Shown here piece by piece: positions 18,355 to 25,394 of a stretch of 64,000 bases of DNA. Position 1 is the first letter of the stretch, and each line of letters begins with the position of its first letter. Location of the stretch: assembly GCF_943733665.1 (NCBI RefSeq), contig NZ_OX030782.1:702001-766000 (forward strand). The letters run 5' to 3'. The DNA comes from Aquimarina sp. Aq107 (GTDB lineage Bacteria; Bacteroidota; Bacteroidia; Flavobacteriales; Flavobacteriaceae). A program made the position numbers and the translations under genes. The notes beneath the pieces were generated by a model, which had not been told where the DNA came from, searched no databases, and saw only the letters and a list, made by a program, of their open reading frames with translations.

Positions 18355-19227
18355 TTAGGTCAGATGCTTTTGCGCCTTGTAAGAAGATCTAACTAATGCT
18401 CCGCTTTCTACATGTCTAAATCCCATTTTTAGTCCAATCTCTTCATATTTTTTAAATTGATCTGGAGTAATGAATTGCTTTACAGGTAAATGTTTTTTGC
18501 TAGGTTGCAAATATTGTCCAATAGTAACAATGTCTAAGTCCACTGATCTCAGATCTTTTAAAACTTGTATGACTTCTTCTTCTGTTTCTCCAAGTCCAAG
18601 CATGATACCACTTTTAGTGCGTTTAATACCATTGTCTTTAAGATATTTTAGAACCTGAAGACTTTGTTCATATTTAGCTTGTATGCGAACCTCTCTAGTA
18701 AGTCTTTTTACAGTTTCCATATTATGAGAAACTACTTCTGGTTTAACAGCAACAATACGATCTATGTTTTTTGTTTTTCCTTGAAAATCTGGGATTAAAG
18801 TTTCTAAGGTAGTTTCGGGATTCATTCTACGAATGGCTTGGATTGTTTCTGCCCATATAATTGATCCTCCGTCTGCTAAATCATCTCTATCTACAGAAGT
18901 TATTACAGCATGCTTTATATTCATGATCTTAATAGAACGAGCCACTTTCTCGGGTTCTTCCCAATCTACTGTTTCTGGTCTTCCTGTTTTTACACCACAA
19001 AAACCACAAGAACGAGTACAAGTGTTACCAAGTATCATAAATGTAGCAGTCCCTTCACTCCAACATTCACCCATGTTTGGGCAGCTACCAGAAGTACATA
19101 TGGTATGTAAGTTGTATTTGTCAACTAAACCTCTAAGTTCTGTGTATTTTTTTCCAGTAGGTAATTTTACTCGTAGCCATTTTGGTTTTCCCTTAGGAGG
19201 AGCTACTGAAGCAACATCATTATTCAT
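18355..19227 (-). CDS. lipA: Lipoyl synthase
   Basis: 290 aa from the ATG at 19227. Radical SAM enzyme that inserts two sulfurs into octanoyl chains on lipoate-dependent proteins. The auxiliary cluster motif CTSGSCPNMGEC, the radical SAM motif CTRSCGFC and the C-terminal RSSY are all present. A longer reading with a TTG at 19248 is possible, but that TTG is part of a TATTTTTG -7 box on the minus strand (19246-19253). The leader would then be only about 12 nt, and the ATG is preferred. Confidence 0.95.
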   Translation of the reverse strand: MNNDVASVAPPKGKPKWLRVKLPTGKKYTELRGLVDKYNLHTICTSGSCPNMGECWSEGTATFMILGNTCTRSCGFCGVKTGRPETVDWEEPEKVARSIKIMNIKHAVITSVDRDDLADGGSIIWAETIQAIRRMNPETTLETLIPDFQGKTKNIDRIVAVKPEVVSHNMETVKRLTREVRIQAKYEQSLQVLKYLKDNGIKRTKSGIMLGLGETEEEVIQVLKDLRSVDLDIVTIGQYLQPSKKHLPVKQFITPDQFKKYEEIGLKMGFRHVESGALVRSSYKAQKHLT

Positions 19228-19245
19228 ACTTAGCAATGTTTTATG

Positions 19246-19253
19246 CAAAAATA
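19246..19253 (-). promoter_or_regulatory. Probable lipA -7 box (TATTTTTG)
   Basis: Minus-strand TATTTTTG ends 18 bp before the lipA ATG. No TTG lies 17-23 bp upstream, so the -33 element is weak or absent. Confidence 0.45.
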
Positions 19254-19452
19254 CGAAGAAAGCTTATATTAAAATATAGTTTTCAATATTCTTAAGAGTT
19301 TCTGATTAAGTATTCTATTTGGAAATGTTCTGAAGTAGATATTACTGTAAATAATTAGTATAGAATTTGTGTATAAATAAATTTTATCCTTAACATAAAA
19401 TTTACTCATACACAATATAAAATCTATGTATTTGTTTTGTGTTAATAATATG

Positions 19453-19471
19453 ATAATGATAGTATCATTAT
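19453..19471. repeat. Palindrome ATAATGATA-G-TATCATTAT, operator-like
   Basis: Perfect 9-bp arms around one base, in a non-coding region with no T run next to it. The short spacer suits a dimeric regulator better than an RNA terminator. Confidence 0.45.
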
Positions 19472-19631
19472 GGAAAATTACTCAAAAGGGAAATTTTGGG
19501 TAAAAAAACAGAGAAATTTTTTATTAAATAGATGTTGAAAAAAATACTTACGAAAATTATTTTTAAATACTGATAATCAGATTGTTGATTTGACTAAAAC
19601 GTTCTATTTGATATGTCTTTAGGGATTTTTT

Positions 19632-19668
19632 CTTATTAAAATTATGGTAAAACCGTAATTTTAATAAG
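19632..19668. repeat. Long perfect palindrome with GGTAAAACC core
   Basis: 16-bp arms (one T-G pair if read as RNA) around TAAAA; the core reads ATGGTAAAACCGT. On the plus strand it is followed by GTTTTTATGG, so a terminator is possible, but no gene lies upstream on that strand within 500 bp. It ends 30 bp before a TATTTTTG box (19699-19706) of the gene at 19804. A very similar palindrome occurs at 48415-48451. Confidence 0.5.
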
Positions 19669-19803
19669 GTTTTTATGGATTAATAAAATTTCTTTTCCTA
19701 TTTTTGAAACACATAATTTATAGTATTATACTTTAAATCATGGTTAAAATTAGCTTAACCCCATTTTTTATTCATTAAAAAAAAGTTAAAAAACCAATTA
19801 AAA

Positions 19804-20037
19804 ATGTCAAAAGAAGAATTAGAACAACAGAAACAATTACAGAAAAACAGAAAGAGAGTTGAAAAGTGGTTAATTAATAATCAAAATTTTATTAATATAA
19901 CCGGAATTGAAAAAGAAATATCTGCGCCGAAAGGACTGGTCCAAAAGTTTATCAAGTATGATAAGAAAATAAATGATAAGTGGATTAATCCTTTACACGA
20001 AGTGTTAAAAAGAATAGCGACTTTTAGTCTCAGATAA
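19804..20037 (+). CDS. Small unknown protein (77 aa), possible helix-turn-helix
   Basis: ATG start after an A-rich leader. The N-terminal ~25 residues are Lys/Glu/Gln-rich (likely helix). The second half (INITGIEKEISAPKGLVQKF) looks like a short helix-turn-helix followed by a WINPLHEVLKR tail, a layout I associate with small flavobacterial or phage-type DNA-binding proteins, but I do not recognise the family. Upstream is a TATTTTTG -7 box without a -33 TTG, plus two palindromes, which suggests regulated expression. Convergent with the sigma factor gene 56 bp away. Confidence 0.5.
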   Translation: MSKEELEQQKQLQKNRKRVEKWLINNQNFINITGIEKEISAPKGLVQKFIKYDKKINDKWINPLHEVLKRIATFSLR

Positions 20038-20093
20038 TACAAGTGATTTATTTGTAGCAAATGAAAGAGGAATGATTGGTTTTATAAACTTAA

Positions 20094-20666
20094 TTATTTC
20101 TCTTTTTTATTTGTTATTATTTCAGAGAGAAGTTTTCTTGCCCTTAGCAGTTTTACCTTAACATTATTCATTGGCTCATCCAGAACTTCTGAAATTTCTT
20201 TATAACTTAATTCTTGAAAGTACCTTAAATTGATCACTTCTTGATAGTGTGGTTTTAGTTGTTTAATATATCTAAGTAATTGTGCAAGGTTTTGTTCTGT
20301 GATTAATTTGTCTTCTGGAGTAGGAGTGTCATCAATGATCTTATACACCACATCATCTACTTCTCTAGTGGTTTTAGAACGTATGGAGGCATTTTTTTTT
20401 CGTAAAAGATCTATATGGATATTTTTGGAAATTTGAATTATCCAAGTTTTAAAATTGTATTCCTCTTTAAAAGTGTCTATTTTATCAAATGCTTTAGAGA
20501 AACTTTGGATAGTAATATCTTCTGATTCATATTCGTTTTGAGTCCGTTTTAATTGAAAATTAAAAACATCGTTCCAAAAAGTATCTAATAAATAATTAAA
20601 AGATGCCTGTTTGCCTTCTTTAGCTTTTGTAATGTGATCTGAAAGAGTTAAAGATTCTTTTTCCAA
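20094..20666 (-). CDS. ECF-type RNA polymerase sigma factor
   Basis: 190 aa. Region 2 is visible as FNYLLDTFWNDVFNF...SEDITIQSFSKAFDKIDTF...NFKTWIIQISKNIHIDLLRKK. Region 4 follows as LKPHYQEVINLRYFQELSYKEISEVLDEPMNNVKVKLLRARKLL with the helix-turn-helix. It lacks regions 1 and 3, as ECF sigmas do, and directs RNA polymerase to a regulon that cannot be deduced here. No anti-sigma factor gene is adjacent; instead it is second in a unit with the 68-aa membrane protein, 33 bp downstream of it. Confidence 0.9.
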   Translation of the reverse strand: MEKESLTLSDHITKAKEGKQASFNYLLDTFWNDVFNFQLKRTQNEYESEDITIQSFSKAFDKIDTFKEEYNFKTWIIQISKNIHIDLLRKKNASIRSKTTREVDDVVYKIIDDTPTPEDKLITEQNLAQLLRYIKQLKPHYQEVINLRYFQELSYKEISEVLDEPMNNVKVKLLRARKLLSEIITNKKEK

Positions 20667-20699
20667 TGAAGTGCTTTTGAACGAAAGTATTTTTAAAAA

Positions 20700-20906
20700 T
20701 TACTTAGAATGTCCTGTTTCATTACAGTTAGCGTATTGATCAGGAGTTTTTCCACACATAGAACAAGACTCACCTTCTTTGTTTAAAAAAGGACTTTGAC
20801 TTGCACAAGTTCCGGCAAATTTTCCGTCTTTTTTAGCCCATAGTTTTATTGCAATTCCTGCAAAAGCAGCTAAAAGAAGAGCTACTGTAAGTAGTACCAA
20901 TTTCAT
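20700..20906 (-). CDS. Small membrane-anchored Cys-rich protein (68 aa)
   Basis: One N-terminal membrane helix (MKLVLLTVALLLAAFAGIAIKLW) followed by a short hydrophilic domain with four cysteines, including CSMCGKTPDQYANC. The spacing suggests metal binding or a redox pair, but no known family is recognised. It is the first gene of a unit with the ECF sigma factor. A minus-strand TATCTTTG box (20933-20940) would start transcription about 20 nt before the ATG. A role in sensing for the sigma factor is only an inference from position. Confidence 0.65.
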   Translation of the reverse strand: MKLVLLTVALLLAAFAGIAIKLWAKKDGKFAGTCASQSPFLNKEGESCSMCGKTPDQYANCNETGHSK

Positions 20907-20932
20907 AATATTATTCTCTCAAAATTCTTATG

Positions 20933-20940
20933 CAAAGATA
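20933..20940 (-). promoter_or_regulatory. Probable -7 box of the 68-aa protein / sigma factor unit
   Basis: Minus-strand TATCTTTG matches TAnnTTTG, 26 bp ahead of the start codon. No TTG at the usual distance. Confidence 0.45.
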
Positions 20941-21011
20941 CGAAGAAAAACTACCTGAAAATATGATTTCAAAAAAATTACATACGTCATAAGGTTAAAA
21001 ATAACCATTAC

Positions 21012-22025
21012 TTAAATTATGTTTACTTCTGTTTCTAATGAAATACCAAATTTTTCTCTAATAGTGTTCTTTATTTTTATAGAAAGTTCTAAGATTTCTT
21101 GTCCATTCGCATTATTGTGGTTTACCAATACTAAGGCTTGTTTGTCGTGTACTCCAGCATCTCCCCATCGTTTCCCTTTAAATCCTGATTGTTCTATTAG
21201 CCATCCTGCTGGGACTTTTATATTTTGTTCGTCTATTTGGTAGTGTGGGATGTCTGCGTATGATTTTTGTAAACTCCTAAAAGCACTTATCGAAATTACT
21301 GGGTTTTTAAAAAAACTTCCACTATTTCCTATAATAGCGGGGTCAGGCAATTTGCTTTTTCGAATAGTGATTACTGCTTCGGAAACATCTTTAATAGTAG
21401 GGGTATTAATGTTTTTTTCTTTTAGAGCATTTTCTATTGCACCATAACTGGTGTTTAGGCTGTGTTCTTTTGTAGATAATTTAAAGGTAACTTTGGTAAT
21501 TACATACTTTCCTTTTAATTCGCTTTTGAAAATAGAATTTCGATATCCGAAACTACATTGCTCTTTATTAAAAATTCTTTTTTTTCCAGTAGTTAAATTT
21601 ATCGTTTCGCAACTAACAAAACTATCTTTTAGTTCTACTCCATATGCCCCAATATTCTGTATGGGAGCACTACCTGCATATCCCGGGATTAATGAAAGGT
21701 TTTCTAAACCTCCATAATCGTTATTAATACAATATTGAACAAAATCATGCCAATTCTCTCCTGCAGAAGCAGAAACTAATACATGATTATCTGATTGTGC
21801 AGCAGTACTTATGCCTTTTATCGCAATATGTAATACTAAGGATTTCAAGTCTTTAGTTAGGAGCATATTGCTTCCTCCGCTGAGAATAAAAATGTCCTTA
21901 TTCTTATGAATAGAAAGCGTCTCTACAAGTTCTTTTTCAGAATTGATTTTTATAAATTCTGTAGCTTTTACATCAATACCGAATGTATTATATTTTTTAA
22001 GAGATTTGTTTTGTTCTATTTTCAA
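21012..22025 (-). CDS. murB: UDP-N-acetylmuramate dehydrogenase
   Basis: 337 aa, the E. coli-like (type I) length. Cytoplasmic FAD enzyme that reduces UDP-GlcNAc-enolpyruvate to UDP-MurNAc for peptidoglycan. Visible are NTFGIDVKATEF, the FAD loop ILSGGSNMLL, the GLENLSLIPGYAGSAPIQNIGAYGVE segment, GYRNSIFK, the catalytic Ser region GNSGSFFKNP, AGWLIEQSGFKGKR and C-terminal LETEVNII. It lies 71 bp downstream of the aminotransferase gene on the same strand. Confidence 0.95.
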   Translation of the reverse strand: MKIEQNKSLKKYNTFGIDVKATEFIKINSEKELVETLSIHKNKDIFILSGGSNMLLTKDLKSLVLHIAIKGISTAAQSDNHVLVSASAGENWHDFVQYCINNDYGGLENLSLIPGYAGSAPIQNIGAYGVELKDSFVSCETINLTTGKKRIFNKEQCSFGYRNSIFKSELKGKYVITKVTFKLSTKEHSLNTSYGAIENALKEKNINTPTIKDVSEAVITIRKSKLPDPAIIGNSGSFFKNPVISISAFRSLQKSYADIPHYQIDEQNIKVPAGWLIEQSGFKGKRWGDAGVHDKQALVLVNHNNANGQEILELSIKIKNTIREKFGISLETEVNII

Positions 22026-22096
22026 AAAGGATATGGTTTTGGTTGCACAGGATTTTCTACTTATTTTGAAAGTGGAATATATGATTTTTTATCATT

Positions 22097-23326
22097 TTAT
22101 AGGCTAACTTTCTCTTTGATGATGCTAAAAGATTTTTGATCAGTATATTTTGCTAAAGCCAGTTTCAATATATTAATCGCCTTTTTTAAATCTCTTCTAT
22201 TTAGAACATATGCAATTCTAACTTGGTTTAATCCTTCATTTGGACTAGAGTAAAAACCAGCAGCTGGAGCAAGCATAACGGTTTCGTTATTTACATGAAA
22301 TTCATCTAAAAGCCATTTAGTAAAATGATCTGCATCTTCTATTGGTAATTCTGCAATACAATAAAATGCACCGTTTGGTGTTGCTACTTTAACACCTGGG
22401 ATCTGTCTAAGTCCGTCAACAAGAGTGTCTCTTCTGATTTTATATTTAGCTACAGTTTCAGTGTAATATGATTCTGGAGCTTCTAGCGCAGCTTCACTGG
22501 CGATTTGAGCAAAAGTGGGAGGGCTTAATCTTGCTTGTGCAAATTTCATCGCGGTTTCCATAACACTTTTGTTTTTGCTGACCATACAACCTATTCGCGC
22601 TCCACACATACTGTAACGCTTAGAAACGGAATCAACTACTATAGCGTGATCATCAAGAATTTTTTCTTGTAAAATCGAGTAATGTTCTGAGTCATCATAT
22701 ACAAACTCTCTATACACCTCGTCAGAAATTAAAAATAAATCATATTTTATTGCTAGATCTGCAAGTTGTTTTATTTCCTCCTTACTATAAAGGTATCCTG
22801 TTGGATTCCCTGGGTTACATATAAGTATAGCTTTTGTTTTTGGTGTAATAAGTTTTTCAAAATCTTTTATTGGAGGTAGTGCAAAACCAGTATCAATCTG
22901 AGAAATTACAGGAACAACAGTTACCGTTGATTGTGTAGAAAAACTATAGTAATTAGCATAGAATGGTTCAGGGACGATAATTTCGTCTCCCGGATCTGTA
23001 ATGCTACCCATTGTAAAGATTAACGCTTCGCTTCCTCCAGTAGTAACCAAAATATCATCTGATGAAATGGTAATATCATGTTTAGCGTAATAACCAGCTA
23101 ATTTATTTCTAAAGCTTTCAAAACCGGCGGAATGACTATATGCTAATACATCTAGTTTATGATTTCTTACCGCATTTAAAGCCTCTATAGGAGTCTTTAT
23201 GTCCGGTTGTCCGATATTAAGATGAAAAATATGCTTTCCTTCTTTTACCGCTTTTTCTGCAAAAGGAGCTAATTTACGAATTGGAGATTCGGGCATCGCT
23301 TTTCCTTTACTTGATATTACAGGCAT
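22097..23326 (-). CDS. PLP-dependent aminotransferase, class I (aspartate-type)
   Basis: 409 aa. Fold type I aminotransferase: INIGQPD-like LNIGQPDIKTP, the GGSEALIFTMGSITDPGDEI segment, NPGNPTG, SDEVYREFVYD and the Schiff-base Lys in SVSKRYSMCGARIGC, with an Arg in the C-terminal VRIAYVLNRRDL substrate site. It transfers an amino group between an amino acid and a 2-oxo acid; exact substrates cannot be told. It is divergent from the aspartyl protease gene with 104 bp between. Confidence 0.88.
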   Translation of the reverse strand: MPVISSKGKAMPESPIRKLAPFAEKAVKEGKHIFHLNIGQPDIKTPIEALNAVRNHKLDVLAYSHSAGFESFRNKLAGYYAKHDITISSDDILVTTGGSEALIFTMGSITDPGDEIIVPEPFYANYYSFSTQSTVTVVPVISQIDTGFALPPIKDFEKLITPKTKAILICNPGNPTGYLYSKEEIKQLADLAIKYDLFLISDEVYREFVYDDSEHYSILQEKILDDHAIVVDSVSKRYSMCGARIGCMVSKNKSVMETAMKFAQARLSPPTFAQIASEAALEAPESYYTETVAKYKIRRDTLVDGLRQIPGVKVATPNGAFYCIAELPIEDADHFTKWLLDEFHVNNETVMLAPAAGFYSSPNEGLNQVRIAYVLNRRDLKKAINILKLALAKYTDQKSFSIIKEKVSL

Positions 23327-23430
23327 TCCATTTAATTTAAAAAGTAAAATAGCGGTAAATTTCTTAAATTATTTAGGATTTAAGTTAATTATTATCAGGA
23401 ATTTTCAAGTATTTTTCTATATTTATTGGA

Positions 23431-24810
23431 ATGGAGATTTTGTACTGGGATTTTTATCATTTTCTTAAAGAGAAAGCCCTAATTCTATTTTTGCTTGTTT
23501 CTTTCACACTAAATGCTCAAGAAGGTTTTAAATTACCGCAGGGTCAAACTAGTGATAAGATTAAATTTGAACTAGCTAATAACCTTATTATCATCCCTGT
23601 TGAGCTCAACGGAGTTAAGCTGTCTTTTATTTTAGATACAGGAGTAGGGTCAACTATTTTATTTAGTATTGATAAAAGGGAATCTTTAGAATTAAAAAAT
23701 GCTTCTAAAATTTATCTTAGAGGTTTAGGAAATGAAGCCCCTGCAGAAGCCATTAAATCTACCAATAATTTATTAAAAATAGGAGAAACGTATAGTGATG
23801 ATCATACAGTTTATATGATTTTTGACGAGTCTATGAACTTTTCTCCTCTAATGGGTTTTCCGATTCATGGTATAATCGGATATGATTTTTTTAAAAAATT
23901 TATTCTTAATATTAATTACACAAAAGAGTATATAAAAATCTATGATCCAGAATCATATACCTATAAGAAATGTAGAAAATGTTATCAAACTGATTTAGAT
24001 CTAAGTAATGGTAGGAAAAGACCATTGATTAAGGCTAAGTATAAAACAAGTACTGGGTATTTAGATGTTAATCTTTTGCTGGATTCAGGATCTAGTTCTG
24101 CATTATGGCTTTTCGAAAACTCAGAAATTAACCTTAATGCTCCAAGTGATTCTTTTGATGATTTTCTGGGTACAGGATTTAATGGAGAGATATATGGAAA
24201 GAAAACAAAAGTAAAAGGTTTGGCTATTGGAGATTTCGAGATAAAAGAAATAACAGCTTCCTTTCCGGATTCTCTTTATATACAGGGAATTTCGTTAAAA
24301 TCACGTCAAGGTTCTATTGGTGGTAGTGTTTTAAAAAGATTCAATATGATTATTGATTATCCTAATAAGAAGATAACTTACAAGAAAAATAGTTTTTTCG
24401 ATAAGCCATTTCATTATAATATGAGTGGGCTTACAATTCAACATAGTGGTGTAAGGGTTTTAAAGGATTATAATATCCGTAGAAGTCCTTCTCGTCCTTC
24501 TTTAGATTTTGTGACAAAAGATGATGGTAAGATTTCAATAAATGTATTTAAAGCGGATGCAAGTTCTTTTGTATACTCATTACAGCCTGAATATAAGATT
24601 ACCGAAGTTAGACCTGATTCTCCTGCTGCGATAGCTGGATTGTTAAAAGGCGATAAGGTCTTAGAAGTTAATGGTAGAGCATCACATTTGTACAAGCTCT
24701 CTGATATGAATGATTTGTTTTATTCAGAAGAGGGAAAAAAAATTACAATTAAGGTAGAGAGATTGGGAGTGGTCATTAAATTTACCTTTTATCTTAAAAA
24801 AGTGATATAA
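23431..24810 (+). CDS. Retropepsin-like aspartyl protease with C-terminal PDZ domain
   Basis: 459 aa. The N-terminus has a signal sequence (LILFLLVSFTLNAQ), so it is exported. Two aspartyl-protease half-sites are visible: Asp69 in FILDTGVGST and Asp218 in LLLDSGSSSA, with hydrophobic-hydrophobic-Gly partners (IHGIIGYDFF; GSIGGSVLKRF). The last ~75 residues form a PDZ domain (ITEVRPDSPAAIAGLLKGDKVLEVNGR). Such proteins are common in Bacteroidetes; the substrate is unknown, and PDZ may dock unfolded C-termini. Ends at a strong terminator shared with the convergent DUF1573 gene. Confidence 0.85.
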   Translation: MEILYWDFYHFLKEKALILFLLVSFTLNAQEGFKLPQGQTSDKIKFELANNLIIIPVELNGVKLSFILDTGVGSTILFSIDKRESLELKNASKIYLRGLGNEAPAEAIKSTNNLLKIGETYSDDHTVYMIFDESMNFSPLMGFPIHGIIGYDFFKKFILNINYTKEYIKIYDPESYTYKKCRKCYQTDLDLSNGRKRPLIKAKYKTSTGYLDVNLLLDSGSSSALWLFENSEINLNAPSDSFDDFLGTGFNGEIYGKKTKVKGLAIGDFEIKEITASFPDSLYIQGISLKSRQGSIGGSVLKRFNMIIDYPNKKITYKKNSFFDKPFHYNMSGLTIQHSGVRVLKDYNIRRSPSRPSLDFVTKDDGKISINVFKADASSFVYSLQPEYKITEVRPDSPAAIAGLLKGDKVLEVNGRASHLYKLSDMNDLFYSEEGKKITIKVERLGVVIKFTFYLKKVI

Positions 24811-24847
24811 AAAAAGGTTTTACGAATAAGTCGTAAAACCTTTTTTT
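24811..24847. terminator. Bidirectional terminator between convergent genes
   Basis: 15-bp perfect stem (24811-24825 with 24831-24845) around ATAAG, with A/T runs on both sides. It begins directly after the protease stop codon and ends 17 bp from the DUF1573 gene stop. Confidence 0.9.
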
Positions 24848-24863
24848 AATATGTTAATTCTTT

Positions 24864-25268
24864 TTAATTCTTTTTTTCAAGAACACTCTTTGTGTCGTCT
24901 AATACCGTACCTTTTATTTTTATTGCTTTAGTAGATTCTTCTGCGTTAGAATAAACTGTTATTGTTTTACGAATTGGACCAACACGTTTTGTGTCATATT
25001 TTACTTCAATTACTCCAGTTGCTCCAGGAGCAATAGGGTCTTCAGGTTTTTTAGGTATGGTGCAACCACAACTAGAGTATACTCTGGAAATAATTAACGG
25101 AGCATTTCCTGTGTTTGTGAACTCAAATTGACGAATTCCATCACTACCCTTGGAAATTTCCCCATAATCAATCACTTCTGTTTTAAAATCGATTTTCGCT
25201 TTGGCATCCTGAGCGTTTAGGGTAATTCCCAGAAAACCAATAAATAAAATCATCATTACATTTTTCAT
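24864..25268 (-). CDS. DUF1573 domain secreted protein
   Basis: 134 aa. Signal peptide (MKNVMMILFIGFLGITLNAQ), then the DUF1573 pattern: DYGEISKGSDGIRQFEFTNTGNAPLIIS, SSCGCTIP, PIAPGATGVIEVKYDTKRVGPIRKTITVYSN. The domain is an Ig-like beta-sandwich (ASH/HYDIN-like) found in many secreted Bacteroidetes proteins; its function is not established. The conserved CGC may bind metal or form a disulfide. Own promoter on the minus strand (25290-25319). Confidence 0.9.
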   Translation of the reverse strand: MKNVMMILFIGFLGITLNAQDAKAKIDFKTEVIDYGEISKGSDGIRQFEFTNTGNAPLIISRVYSSCGCTIPKKPEDPIAPGATGVIEVKYDTKRVGPIRKTITVYSNAEESTKAIKIKGTVLDDTKSVLEKKN

Positions 25269-25289
25269 AACGTAGGTTTTTATAATGTG

Positions 25290-25319
25290 TAAAAGTAGTT
25301 ACTTTTTATTCAACTTCAA
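25290..25319 (-). promoter_or_regulatory. Promoter of the DUF1573 gene (TTG-N19-TACTTTTA)
   Basis: On the minus strand, TTG at 25319-25317 and TACTTTTA at 25297-25290. One mismatch to TAnnTTTG; leader of about 15-20 nt. Confidence 0.5.
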
Positions 25320-25356
25320 AATTGCAAAAGACTTTCAAGTTGTCGTATATAATAAT

Positions 25357-25364
25357 TACTTTTG
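25357..25364 (+). promoter_or_regulatory. valS -7 box (TACTTTTG)
   Basis: Perfect TAnnTTTG, 30 bp ahead of the valS ATG at 25395. A TTG at 25362, which would extend the protein by 11 residues, is the end of this box and therefore not a likely start. Confidence 0.6.
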
Positions 25365-25394
25365 CACTCTAAAATCCAAAAATCGGACCAAACT

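Larger units (their letters stand above)
19249..19803. other. 555-bp AT-rich gap with two palindromes
   Basis: No convincing protein gene on either strand. It holds a minus-strand lipA promoter at the left end, a 19-bp palindrome at 19453-19471, a 37-bp hairpin palindrome at 19632-19668 and a TATTTTTG -7 box at 19699-19706 directed at the small gene at 19804. A small RNA in the 19470-19670 stretch cannot be excluded. Confidence 0.5.

Noticed and set aside
18833..19279. 148-codon plus-strand frame opposite lipA
   Set aside because: lipA on the other strand carries intact radical SAM motifs; this frame is its complement.
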